Shown piece by piece: positions 1 to 7,483 of a stretch of 64,000 bases of DNA. How positions within the stretch are numbered: the stretch's first letter is position 1; the number at the start of each line of letters is the position of its first letter. Origin of the DNA: Sphingobium sp. (GTDB lineage: Bacteria > Pseudomonadota > Alphaproteobacteria > Sphingomonadales > Sphingomonadaceae); the NCBI GenBank assembly GCA_017744605.1, contig JAGIAZ010000008.1, positions 138,517 through 202,516 on the forward strand, read 5' to 3'. The notes under the pieces are model-generated. The model saw only the letters and a list, made by a program, of their open reading frames with translations, made no database searches and was not told where the DNA came from. Position numbers and translations under genes: made by a program.

Positions 1-1057
1 GCCGAGGCCCGAACTGCCTGCGCTCTACACCAGCGACTCTACCGTCGCCGCGTTGGCGGATGCCCTGATTGCGAACGAGCGCGGGCTACTGATGCTGACC
101 GAGGAAATGTCATCATGGATCGGTGCCATCGACTCCTCAAACAAGGGGGACGCGGCGAAGAACCGGGGCGACTGGTTGCAGCTACGTGATGGCGGCCCAC
201 GTCAAATCAACCGCGTTGATCGTGGCGCGATGTTGGTGCCAAATTGGGGGGTGTCGGTTCTCGCGGCCTGCACGCCAAGCGGGCTTGCCAAGCAGATGAA
301 GGAGATGCCCGAGGATGGTCTGATCCAGCGTTTCATCCCGAGCATTCTCGCCCCGCCGACCAATGACCCTGTCGGTGATGCTCGGCCTGCATTGACCACA
401 TGGGGCCAATGGCTGGAATGGGCATGGACAGCGACAACGAGCCTCTACCCGCGATATGTGACGCTCACGGCAGGCGCGCGAGCTATGTTCGACGCCGAGG
501 TGCGCGAGATCAACAAGCTGGTGATCGCGACGGAGGGCTTCTCACCCGCCTACGCTTCGCACCTCGGCAAGCATCCTGGGATGTTGGGCGAGATAGCGCT
601 GACGTTCCATGTGTTCGGCTGCGGTGCCGGTGGACAGCCCGCGAACGAGTTGGGCCAAGAGGCGATGCAGTGCGCCATCCGGTATCTGCGGAAGGCTCGT
701 CGTCACGCCCACGCGCTCTACACCAGCATCTTGAGCAGCGCGCCCGCGTTCGAGCTGGCGAGCGCGTTGGCCCGGTCCATCGTGGCGGCCGACACTGCGC
801 TGACCACAATCAGCCGCGATTGGATGACGCAGCACTGCCAGATGTTCAGGAAGGCCGACGAGGATATGCGGTTGGCGGCAGTCCAAATTCTAGAGGACGC
901 TGATTGGCTGTCCGCCCAAACGCATGTGAAGTTCTATAAAGGCTGGCCACGCGGGTATTCCGTTCACCCGAAGGTGTTCGAAATCTTCGCGCGGGAGGGC
1001 GAACAGTGGCGTGCGCGTCGGGCAGCGGTGAAGGATGCGATTGGCGAAGGGGCATGA
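1..1057 (+). CDS. DUF3987-type protein, C-terminal part (5' end outside window)
   Basis: The frame is already open at base 2, so the gene begins upstream of the window; 351 codons are visible. The visible start resembles the conserved core of DUF3987 proteins: a segment on choosing and truncating targets, then 'GLLMLTEEMSSWIGAID', then a basic stretch and 'GVSVLAACTPSGLAKQM'. Such proteins are found in prophages, plasmids and integrated elements and often sit near primase or helicase modules. A TTG at 53 could be read as a start but lies inside the conserved region, so it is rejected. The biochemical function of the family is not settled. The genes that follow on the same strand are small and element-like, which supports a mobile-element setting. 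Confidence 0.7.
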   Translation, partial: PRPELPALYTSDSTVAALADALIANERGLLMLTEEMSSWIGAIDSSNKGDAAKNRGDWLQLRDGGPRQINRVDRGAMLVPNWGVSVLAACTPSGLAKQMKEMPEDGLIQRFIPSILAPPTNDPVGDARPALTTWGQWLEWAWTATTSLYPRYVTLTAGARAMFDAEVREINKLVIATEGFSPAYASHLGKHPGMLGEIALTFHVFGCGAGGQPANELGQEAMQCAIRYLRKARRHAHALYTSILSSAPAFELASALARSIVAADTALTTISRDWMTQHCQMFRKADEDMRLAAVQILEDADWLSAQTHVKFYKGWPRGYSVHPKVFEIFAREGEQWRARRAAVKDAIGEGA

Positions 1058-1181
1058 ACGGCCCCGCATCTCTGCTAACTCTTCCTTGCGCGCACAATAG
1101 AAAGGGGGAATTACCCCTCCCTATAAGAGCAAGCTGCACGTGTAATGCAGAGATAGCAGAGATGGTTTCGCGGGCTTCAGT

Positions 1182-1877
1182 TCAGGCGTGTAGCTGCCTT
1201 TTACGGGGCGCCATCAAGACTGTGCTCGGCTGAATAGCTCCGGACGGAATAGAGCCGTGGTCAGCCGCCAGCCCGACAAGTGTCGTCCATATGTCAGGTG
1301 CTCGCCGCCCTTCTGACTGTAGGCGTTTCACATTGAGCGGAACTGTCCGATGCACGAGGTCACCGACGGTGATGATACCGGGCGGTAGGCCCAGCGGGTC
1401 GAGCGCGACCAGCACCCCGCCTACGAGCAGCAAAGCGGTGGCGCCACCGACACTCCACCATGCGGCCTCTGTCAGGGCCGCGATCAGAGCAACGATACCA
1501 ATCAGGCAAGCTACGATTCCGATCCCGCCCATTGCCGTCACGTTGAGCGTAGGCAGTCGAAGCCCGGTCATCTTTCGAAGACGCTTGAACACTTTTCTCG
1601 GCGTTCCCCCACTCAGCTCCGTTAACGGCGTTGACGGCGTAAAACCTGATCTGCTCTGCGATGTGCGTCTCATCATATAGAATACTGCGGATGAGGCGCA
1701 GGAGCCCGATTTGTCGTCCCAATCGGATGTTTGGCTTCGGATCACTTCATATAAATCGCCGACAGTGTTGCAGCGCTCTGCAACGTCATCCGCTACGGCA
1801 ATACCGAAAGTGCTTTCGATCTCTTCGAGCAAGTCGATAGCACCCCACTCGGGGTCGAGATTTAGTGCGTTGGCCAT
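1182..1877 (-). CDS. Acyl-carrier-like domain fused to two membrane segments (hypothetical)
   Basis: 231 aa. Residues about 5-45 ('DPEWGAIDLLEEIESTFGI' then 'ERCNTVGDLYEVI') resemble the helical core of small acyl-carrier-like proteins of the DUF1493 type. The DSL serine that would carry phosphopantetheine is absent, so it is probably not a classical carrier. Two adjacent hydrophobic helices follow at about residues 115-155 ('GGIGIVACLIGIVALIAAL' and 'GGATALLLVGGVLVAL'), then a soluble tail with 'GIITVGDLVHRTVPLNVKRL'. The ATG at 1877 is chosen because the longer in-frame extension to 2051 is low-complexity and runs into the regulatory dyads; no good Shine-Dalgarno is seen. It is transcribed against the neighbouring element genes. 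Function unknown. Confidence 0.55.
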   Translation of the reverse strand: MANALNLDPEWGAIDLLEEIESTFGIAVADDVAERCNTVGDLYEVIRSQTSDWDDKSGSCASSAVFYMMRRTSQSRSGFTPSTPLTELSGGTPRKVFKRLRKMTGLRLPTLNVTAMGGIGIVACLIGIVALIAALTEAAWWSVGGATALLLVGGVLVALDPLGLPPGIITVGDLVHRTVPLNVKRLQSEGRRAPDIWTTLVGLAADHGSIPSGAIQPSTVLMAPRKRQLHA

Positions 1878-2199
1878 GCAGCTATAATGCACTTCGCAGA
1901 CGGGGCTTTCAACCGTGGTCACCACATGCAGGCCGCTGTGGGCCGCGCTGGGGCGCGAAAGCACCGCGCTCGTCGCTAGGGTAGCAGTTACCCCCCGGCT
2001 CGCGCTGTAGTCGCCCCGTAACTCCGCGTAAGTGCATGTAGTTCCAGCCAAAAAGTCACGACCGACAAATATAGTATTTTACGGTCGTGAACTAGAAAAC
2101 TGCGGAACTACTTGTTATTGCATAAAACATTTGCGGACCTTCGCGGCCAGTAGTTACGCATAAGCCTACCGTAACTTTTGTCCGAAAGTTGAGTTCGAT
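1878..2199. promoter_or_regulatory. Divergent intergenic region rich in dyads and heptamer repeats
   Basis: This gap separates two divergent genes and is more AT-rich than its surroundings. Two almost concentric inverted repeats are present: GTAGTTCC (2038-2045) with GGAACTAC (2104-2111), and inside it TCACGACCG (2056-2064) with CGGTCGTGA (2082-2090). A third dyad is AGTTACG (2152-2158) with CGTAACT (2170-2176). Further CGTAACT and AGTTAC copies are at 2017-2023 and 1986-1991. The repetition points to a multi-site operator or an element-control region. No coding capacity is evident. Confidence 0.55.
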
Positions 2200-2952
2200 A
2201 TGTCCGACGATACCGACACCCGTATTTCGCCAACTCTGCATCCCGGCATTGCTGGCGAGATTCCCGATTACGACGAAGATACTCGCCCTCTGCTCGGCCA
2301 GACCGAGACGGCGGTGGATGCTGCATTCAAGGCGTTGCAGTCCATCCACAACGCGAAGGAGGGCGCGGCGCTGAACCCCTCACTGAATCCCTTTGAGCAG
2401 CTAGTCGCCGTCGATGACCACGCGATCAAGGTGATGAACAAGGTCTATGGCTCGTGGTCGCGCGCGGTCGATGTGCTGAACAACAACATCTCCACGATGG
2501 AGAAGGAACTGAACGCTCCCGTCGAGAGCAAAGCATCCCGCGCGATGGCGACCGAGATTCGGCAGCACTTCGCCCGCCTTGAACAGGGTCCGCGCATGAA
2601 CGCGCTGCGCAAGGCAATCGAAGCGGGCGACGAGACGACCGCGACAGCCGTATTAGGCGCGCCGAGCTATCTCTCCGGCTTCGACCCCGAGCTTCATGCC
2701 GAATTCTTGAGAGATTGGCACGAGGCGCAGCAGCCTGTGACCGCGAAGAAGGTCCGGGCCATGAAGGCGGCCGCCGACATGCTCAACAACCGATATACGC
2801 TGCTCAGGGGCGCCGTCGAAAAGGCGGTCGGCGTCCACGAGGAGTATAACGAGGATCGGCAGGGCAGGCGCTTGCTCGTCCGGCGCTGGACCGCCGCCGA
2901 GATCCGCGAACGGGTGCGGGCATCCAATGAACGCTTCGCCGTTCCGGTCTGA
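2200..2952 (+). CDS. Hypothetical protein of the integrated element
   Basis: 250 aa beginning MSDDTDTRISPTLHPGI. The protein is mostly charged and helical, with no signal peptide or membrane segment. The stretch at about residues 85-125 ('RAVDVLNNNISTMEKELNAP', then 'SRAMATEIRQHFARLE') and the basic C-terminus ('GRRLLVRRWTAAEIRERV') suggest coiled-coil or nucleic-acid contacts, but I do not recognise a family. It lies 48 bp before the DUF5681-like gene on the same strand, so the two are probably co-transcribed. Start is ATG at 2200, just downstream of the dyad region. Confidence 0.65.
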   Translation: MSDDTDTRISPTLHPGIAGEIPDYDEDTRPLLGQTETAVDAAFKALQSIHNAKEGAALNPSLNPFEQLVAVDDHAIKVMNKVYGSWSRAVDVLNNNISTMEKELNAPVESKASRAMATEIRQHFARLEQGPRMNALRKAIEAGDETTATAVLGAPSYLSGFDPELHAEFLRDWHEAQQPVTAKKVRAMKAAADMLNNRYTLLRGAVEKAVGVHEEYNEDRQGRRLLVRRWTAAEIRERVRASNERFAVPV

Positions 2953-3000
2953 CCTACTCGACCGATTGATCCGATCCTGATTCATCAAATTGAGGCGAGC

Positions 3001-3480
3001 ATGAGCGACAAATACATCCCGCCGTGGGGAGAGGGCTGGAAGCCGCCGGAAGTCCCGGACGGTCTCGTCACGGCGGGCAACCCAAATTGGGTGAAAGGCA
3101 TGAAAAGCCCGAACCCGGCCGGCCGCCCTCCCGGTCTATCTCCGCAATCCAAGCTCCTCGCGCGGATGTTGGAGAATGCGGACGGGATTTTGGATGCCAT
3201 CATTGCAAAGGCGATGGAGGGGGATAGTTCCAGTGCGTCCCTGATCCTCGCCCGCATCGTTCCCGCGCTCAAGAGCCAAGCCCAAACCGTCCAGTTCGCA
3301 TTCGATGCCACCGCCCCGGTGAGCGAGCAGGCCGAAGCGATCCTCACCGCTATCTCCGCGGGGCATGTGTCGCCCGATGTGGGTCGGCAGATTTTGGAGG
3401 CGGTGAACGCGCTCAGCCAGATCAGAGCCAGCGAGCAGCTTGAGGCCCGCATCGCCGCTCTTGAGGAGAAGCATGCATGA
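3001..3480 (+). CDS. DUF5681-like small protein
   Basis: 159 aa. The N-terminal part carries 'GNPNWVKGMKSPNPAGRPPG', the glycine/proline-rich 'KSGNPxGRPxG' type of motif that opens DUF5681 proteins, followed by a helical region ('SKLLARMLENADGILDAIIAKAMEGD'). Such proteins are usually found beside terminase or other phage packaging genes or in genomic islands; their exact role is unclear. The C-terminal third (about 100-159) is a heptad-like helix ending 'ARIAALEEKHA'. ATG at 3001 follows a GAGGCGAG ribosome site. The stop overlaps ATGs of a very short reading frame downstream. Confidence 0.65.
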   Translation: MSDKYIPPWGEGWKPPEVPDGLVTAGNPNWVKGMKSPNPAGRPPGLSPQSKLLARMLENADGILDAIIAKAMEGDSSSASLILARIVPALKSQAQTVQFAFDATAPVSEQAEAILTAISAGHVSPDVGRQILEAVNALSQIRASEQLEARIAALEEKHA

Positions 3481-3578
3481 TCGCGCACTCGCGGCAAAAG
3501 CAACTTCGCTGCAAAAAAGGCCGAGATCGACCCGCTTTCGCGCAGATTGACCTATACCCCGACGGAGGCCGTGCATGA
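3477..3578 (+). CDS. Possible very small coupled ORF (33 aa)
   Basis: This 33-codon frame overlaps the previous stop by ATGA (3477-3480) and the next start by ATGA (3575-3578), the pattern of translational coupling. Its product (MIARSRQKQLRCKK...) is basic and unremarkable. An alternative is that the real coding signal lies in two other frames: 'MHDRALAAKA' from 3473, continuing after a shift with 'FAAKKAEIDPLSRRLTYTPTEAVHD', which looks more protein-like. That would mean a frameshifted small gene. The sequence cannot decide between the two. Confidence 0.25.
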   Translation: MIAHSRQKQLRCKKGRDRPAFAQIDLYPDGGRA

Positions 3579-3994
3579 CCACAATCTCAACCGCCCGGAA
3601 CCGCGTCATCACGGAGCAGCCCGCACCGGACGATGTGTTCGTGCAGATCATTCTCTTCGGTGAGGGCGACACGCCCGGAACCGTCGCCGGTCGCAGCCTG
3701 CGCTACCTCCCGATCAGCGCCTATCAGGAATGCTTGGATTGGGCGCTTGGCATCGCGGACCAGATGGCGCGCCCGCTCTATGTCGTGCCGCTCAATCACA
3801 ACGACATTCTGCGGAGCCCCCAGCGGTGGACGCCATACCGCAACTTTATCGCCAACATGAACGATCAGGAGCGGGGCGAACTGCGCCGTGTCGTGGTCAC
3901 CACATGCTGCGAGATCATGCGCGACTGCGACGACTGGCACGTCCGCGCCGATGCCCACGACATTCTCACTCAACTGAAGGTGATACGACCATGA
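3575..3994 (+). CDS. Hypothetical protein of the integrated element
   Basis: 139 aa, soluble, no signal peptide. The middle ('RSLRYLPISAYQECLDWALGIADQMARPLYVVPLNHND') looks like an alpha/beta fold, and the C-terminal third is helical with two adjacent cysteines ('VVTTCCEIMRDCDDWHVRADAHDILTQL'). I do not recognise a family. It is coupled to its neighbours by overlapping stop/start codons at both ends (ATGA at 3575 and at 3991), so it belongs to one compact cassette of small genes. Confidence 0.6.
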   Translation: MTTISTARNRVITEQPAPDDVFVQIILFGEGDTPGTVAGRSLRYLPISAYQECLDWALGIADQMARPLYVVPLNHNDILRSPQRWTPYRNFIANMNDQERGELRRVVVTTCCEIMRDCDDWHVRADAHDILTQLKVIRP

Positions 3995-4161
3995 CTGACA
4001 AGCGTAACAACACCGAAGAACGCTTCGCTGACATTCCCCTCGCGGAGCGTCGGGCCAAGGATGCAGCGAGCCAGAAGGAAATTAAGGACGGCCTGCTGCG
4101 GCGTCACTTCCACGGGATGGGCGCACCGCACTTGGCACCGGAGCCGGATAGCCAGGACTGA
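3991..4161 (+). CDS. Small hypothetical protein (56 aa)
   Basis: Starts MTDKRNNTEERFADIPLAER. It is highly charged and mostly helical, with a histidine-rich tail 'RRHFHGMGAPHLAPEPD'. The ATG overlaps the stop of the preceding gene (ATGA at 3991-3994), and its own stop lies 6 bp before the next gene. This tight packing is the main support for its being real. Function unknown. Confidence 0.5.
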   Translation: MTDKRNNTEERFADIPLAERRAKDAASQKEIKDGLLRRHFHGMGAPHLAPEPDSQD

Positions 4162-4167
4162 CCACGC

Positions 4168-4389
4168 ATGTCCCTCCGCACCCTTCAACGGCGTGTCGCC
4201 AAGATTGAGAAGGGCCGGAAGCCACGACCGTCGCCATTCGTGATTCTCTGCGGTTCATTCGAGGAGTTCGCGGACGCCACCTATGCCGAGGTCGTGGCGG
4301 GCACGCTGGACCGCCAATTTCTGTATATCCTCGACACGCTGCGCACATGGGACGAGGGCGGGGTATGGGCGCTGGCGTATGCGCGCTGA
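4168..4389 (+). CDS. Small hypothetical protein (73 aa)
   Basis: Starts MSLRTLQRRVAKIEKGRKPRP, a basic helix of a kind common at the N-terminus of small phage/island proteins, followed by a beta/helix stretch 'PFVILCGSFEEFADATYAEVVAG'. No family recognised. It is 6 bp after the previous stop, and a 88-bp gap with no clear gene follows. Confidence 0.5.
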   Translation: MSLRTLQRRVAKIEKGRKPRPSPFVILCGSFEEFADATYAEVVAGTLDRQFLYILDTLRTWDEGGVWALAYAR

Positions 4390-4477
4390 CGGTGAACCCG
4401 CGTGGCTACTAGCGTGGCGGGAGTAGCAGAGTCGGCCCGCACCGCCCCCAGCCCCTAAACCGCCGCGTCCCAAGCCG

Positions 4478-4738
4478 GTGGACGGGCTACATGTGCCGCT
4501 CCGTATGCGCGGTCAGGCAGCGGCCATCGGTATCATCGAGCCGGACCCTTGGCCGTTCGACGGGTGTAAGCGCCGGGAGCCGGTGATGGACGAAGATCAT
4601 CCGGGCCGCGTGGTCAGGAAGGTAGGTTGGCACCGCTGCCTCAAGTGCCGCCGTCCATTTTTCTCAGAGGACGTGCTTCGCCTGCGGCTATGCAGCGGCG
4701 CTCAGGGATGCCGGGGCGACGAGGACCGATACAGATAG
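4478..4738 (+). CDS. Small zinc-ribbon-like hypothetical protein
   Basis: 86 aa from a GTG at 4478. The frame stays open upstream to about 4427 as a proline-rich stretch (PPPAPKPPRPKP) but has no ATG there, so the start is uncertain. Cysteines at about residues 30, 54, 57, 72 and 78, notably 'WHRCLKCRRPFFSEDV' and 'RLCSGAQGCRG', suggest a metal-binding ribbon. Proteins of this look occur in alphaproteobacterial genomic islands, without known function. It is the last small gene before the tRNA-Ser. Confidence 0.5.
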   Translation: MDGLHVPLRMRGQAAAIGIIEPDPWPFDGCKRREPVMDEDHPGRVVRKVGWHRCLKCRRPFFSEDVLRLRLCSGAQGCRGDEDRYR

Positions 4739-5022
4739 AGAGTTCCGTTTGCGCGGTGGTTGAATGCCATTGCCGCGCCGAGGGTTAAGGCCACCGACCC
4801 CTCGCCTTCAAAACATCGGGGCCAGCAGCGGGGCGACACCTCCTTTGCCACTGCCTGACGCTGCCAGCACCCTGCGCCCTCGGGCGTGGGGTGCTGCTAT
4901 GAGTCGCGCTTACGGCTCGCGGCGCTGCTTACGACCTGCTTACGAGCCGATTTTCGGGCGCGCACAGCGTTGCCAGCGCCCCTGAGGGCGAAGTGCGTAA
5001 ACGGCTGTATTTGCTAGTGTTT
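4739..5022. other. Gap between last element gene and tRNA-Ser; one strong hairpin
   Basis: No convincing gene is seen. CAGCACCC-TG-CGCCC (4865-4879) and GGGCG-TG-GGGTGCTG (4882-4896) form a long hairpin broken only by a TG/TG bulge. It is not followed by a T-run, so it is a weak terminator candidate. Three CTTACG copies follow at 4909, 4928 and 4939. The stretch lies where the attachment site of an element inserted at the tRNA 3' end would be. Confidence 0.4.
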
Positions 5023-5114
5023 TGGCGGAGACGCCGGGATTCGAACCCGGGGTGCCCCATTCAGGGCACGACGGTTTAGCAAACCGCTGGTTTCAGCCAC
5101 TCACCCACGTCTCC
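5023..5114 (-). tRNA. tRNA-Ser(GCT)
   Basis: Read on the minus strand it starts GGAGACG (5114-5108), has a long variable arm as expected for class II tRNA-Ser, anticodon loop TTGCTAA with anticodon GCT, a TTCGAAT T-loop, and ends CGTCTCC-G-CCA with the CCA encoded. The seven acceptor-stem pairs are perfect. Its 3' end faces the element-like genes at 1-4738, the usual geometry for integrase-mediated insertion at a tRNA. Confidence 0.95.
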
Positions 5115-5467
5115 GCGCGCTGCCCAAAGGCTGGTCGAGGCAGCGAGAGACGGCCTATAGCGGCGGCCATGCGGCATGGCAACGCCCGGATTTGCCGGAA
5201 TTCAAGGCGGATGGAACGGAAGCGCGGCGCGATGCGTTGAGTTCAGGCAATCGTTCCCGTGCTTCCGCGACTCGGAGGCGGCGGCGTTTTGTGTGCATTC
5301 CGGAACCAACGCGGAACATTGTGCGCCGCACAATGGCAGGGAACTCGACTCGTCCCGACTCATCTTCGACTCGTCGTTGAATCCCGGGAGTCGATTCGAC
5401 TCCCGCAAAACCGCTCTGTTAGCGCCAGCTTCCATATCGACAATCTGTAACAAGCAGACTGAAACGG
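5115..5467. promoter_or_regulatory. Leader region of M23-bactofilin genes with palindromes and SOS-box-like site
   Basis: No gene is seen in these 353 bp. GAAC-N7-GAAC at 5303-5317 matches the known alphaproteobacterial LexA box pattern, but with eight fixed bases one or two such hits are expected by chance in a window this size. It overlaps a perfect palindrome CATTGTGCG-C-CGCACAATG (5317-5335). A second near-perfect palindrome, CGGGAGTCGA-T-TCGACTCCCG, lies at 5385-5405, preceded by repeated GACTCGTC units (about 5347-5375). Confidence 0.4.
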
Positions 5468-6616
5468 GTGGCAATCAACAAACTATCCCTGCGCGGCGCC
5501 GTGAAGAAAATCGCGGCACTGACCCCGGAGCGCGAGATTTATCTGCGCTCGGGCGGGACTGTGAAATTCGTCCGCATTTCCGCCCGTCTGCAGCTCGCCG
5601 TCGCGGGCCTCATCCTCATGCTTCTCGGCGGTTGGTGTGTCGTGACCGGCTCGATGCTGTGGAGCCAGGCCCACCTGTCCGCCGAGCGCGCCTCGATTGC
5701 GCGCGAGCGCGCCGCCGTGATCGACGGTCAGGCGCGCGTCGAAGCCTATAAGGGCTCGGTCAGCGAAATCGAGCGAGACATCAAGGCACGCCAGAAGGCG
5801 TCGGACGACCTGCTGAAGGCCTATTTCGGCGACGTCCCCGCAGCCCCGAAGGCGAGTGGCGCCGCGCCCGCGAAGGCCGGCAAGGTCAGCGCCGTTTCGC
5901 CCGAGGCGGCCCGCCTGCTCGATCTGCGCGCCAGGCAGGATGCATTCGAAGCCAGGCTGACGACCGCTGCCCGTCAGCGTCTCGCCAAGGTCGAGGCTGC
6001 AATCCGCGGCTTCGGGCTCAATCCCGCCGCGTTCACCAATGCGCGGGGCGGCATGGGCGGTCCCTATGTGCCGGCACATGGCCTCATCGCCACCGACCCC
6101 GAATTGCGCGATCTTGCGACGCTGCTGAGCCGCCTCAATGCGATGGAGACGACGCTCGCCACCATTCCGTCGGATCGGCCGACCGCCGCGCCGATGGAAA
6201 CCAGTTCCTACGGCTATCGCCGGGATCCGTTCAACGGGGAGACAGCCTTCCATGCCGGCATCGATTTCCCCGGCGCATATGGTCAGCCGATCATCGCCGC
6301 GGCCGCCGGCCAGGTGAGCTTCGTCGGCCAGAGACCGGGCTATGGCAATGTGGTCGAGATCGACCATGGCAATGGTATCTTAACGCGCTACGCTCACCTC
6401 TCACGCTTCGGCGCCCGGGTTGGAGACAAGGTGGCGCGCGGCCAGGCGATTGCCCGCATGGGCTCGACCGGCCGCTCGACCGGCACCCATCTCCATTTCG
6501 AAGTGCGCGTGCGCGGCGAAGCGGTCAATCCGCGCCGCTTTTTGGAGGCCCGTCAGGATGTTCTCGAAGTCCAGAAGCTCGCAAAGCAGCGCCTCGTCCG
6601 TGGCAACCGGGGCTAG
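5468..6616 (+). CDS. M23 family metallopeptidase, membrane-anchored
   Basis: 382 aa. An N-terminal hydrophobic helix (about 38-60, 'LQLAVAGLILMLLGGWCVV') anchors it in the inner membrane, a coiled-coil-like stretch follows (about 70-110), and the LytM/M23 peptidase domain occupies about 250-370. The zinc and catalytic residues are present: H262 and D266 in 'FHAGIDFPG', and H341/H343 in 'THLHFEV'. The family cleaves peptidoglycan cross-bridges or regulates amidases. Start is GTG at 5468, since no earlier start exists in frame. Its last 59 bases overlap the bactofilin gene, the classic pairing in which a bactofilin scaffold localises an M23 endopeptidase for cell-shape control. Confidence 0.9.
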   Translation: MAINKLSLRGAVKKIAALTPEREIYLRSGGTVKFVRISARLQLAVAGLILMLLGGWCVVTGSMLWSQAHLSAERASIARERAAVIDGQARVEAYKGSVSEIERDIKARQKASDDLLKAYFGDVPAAPKASGAAPAKAGKVSAVSPEAARLLDLRARQDAFEARLTTAARQRLAKVEAAIRGFGLNPAAFTNARGGMGGPYVPAHGLIATDPELRDLATLLSRLNAMETTLATIPSDRPTAAPMETSSYGYRRDPFNGETAFHAGIDFPGAYGQPIIAAAAGQVSFVGQRPGYGNVVEIDHGNGILTRYAHLSRFGARVGDKVARGQAIARMGSTGRSTGTHLHFEVRVRGEAVNPRRFLEARQDVLEVQKLAKQRLVRGNRG

Positions 6617-6965
6617 GCATACGCCTTTCTCGCTTCTGGGCAGTGATGTGATCATTCGCGGCGATGTCGAGGCGCGTGTCGACCTGCATATCGACGGTCA
6701 GGTCGAAGGCGACGTCGTCTGTGCCGCGCTGGTGCAGGGTGCGGAAAGCCGCATCAAGGGCCATGTGACTGCCAAGACCGCGCGCATCGCGGGGACCATC
6801 GAGGGCTCGATCACGACGGAAGAGCTGATCGTCGAAGGCAGCGCGCGTATCTCCGGCGACGTCACCTACCAGACCATCGCCATCGCGACGGGCGGACAGG
6901 TCGACGGAAAGCTGACCCATAAGGACCCCGGCACGCAGGGCGACCTCAAGCTCGTGAAGAGCTGA
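6558..6965 (+). CDS. Bactofilin (polymer-forming cytoskeletal protein)
   Basis: 135 aa, typical size. After a short polar N-tail (about 1-22) comes the right-handed beta-helix core with repeated short hydrophobic turns ('VIIRGDVEARVDLHIDGQVE', 'SRIKGHVTAKTARIAGTIEG', 'ARISGDVTYQTIAIATGGQV'). Bactofilins self-assemble into filaments without nucleotide and recruit cell-wall enzymes. ATG 6558 is preceded by GGAGG at 6544-6548. The gene begins inside the 3' end of the M23 peptidase gene, so the two are translationally linked and probably act together. Confidence 0.9.
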   Translation: MFSKSRSSQSSASSVATGARHTPFSLLGSDVIIRGDVEARVDLHIDGQVEGDVVCAALVQGAESRIKGHVTAKTARIAGTIEGSITTEELIVEGSARISGDVTYQTIAIATGGQVDGKLTHKDPGTQGDLKLVKS

Positions 6966-7044
6966 GCGCCCGACATCCAGCCGCCGCATTGCAATCTCCG
7001 CGTAACTTGGGCAGCGTCTGGCCGTTGTCGAGGAATGGAGTGCA

Positions 7045-7446
7045 ATGGCTGAAATCCTGTCGTCGGTCCGCTGGGGCTGGGTGGTCCTCGCGGCGGTGCT
7101 CGCGCAGGCGCTCCTCATTCCCGTCGATTATGCGCTAAGCGCCTTCGGGGCGTGGCTGGGCTGGGTGCGCGGCGACCTCCTGTTGTCGCGCGTCGCGATT
7201 CTGCTGGTGATGTTCCTCGCCGGTCTGTGGGTGTCGCGCCATGCCAAGGCGCATTTCACCGCCAATGGCCTCTTTGTCGGTCTTGTCGCGGTGCTCATCT
7301 ACTTGCCGGTTCTGATCGCGGTCCAGCCGCCTTATCCCTTCCTCGAGGTCGTGAACGGGCTGCTCAAGATCGTGGCGGCGACCCTGGGCGGCGGGCTGAT
7401 CGGTCACCGGAAGCGGCGCGGGATCAGGAAGCGGGCGCGGGGCTGA
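7045..7446 (+). CDS. Small polytopic membrane protein (hypothetical)
   Basis: 133 aa with about four hydrophobic helices (roughly 10-32, 46-64, 72-92 and 100-118) and a strongly basic C-terminal tail (GHRKRRGIRKRARG), which by the positive-inside rule should be cytoplasmic. No family recognised. It sits between bactofilin and an MHS transporter on the same strand, 79 bp after the first and 37 bp before the second. Confidence 0.65.
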   Translation: MAEILSSVRWGWVVLAAVLAQALLIPVDYALSAFGAWLGWVRGDLLLSRVAILLVMFLAGLWVSRHAKAHFTANGLFVGLVAVLIYLPVLIAVQPPYPFLEVVNGLLKIVAATLGGGLIGHRKRRGIRKRARG

Positions 7447-7483
7447 AGACTGGGGGCCGAAGACTGGGGGCGGGAGCGCGGCA

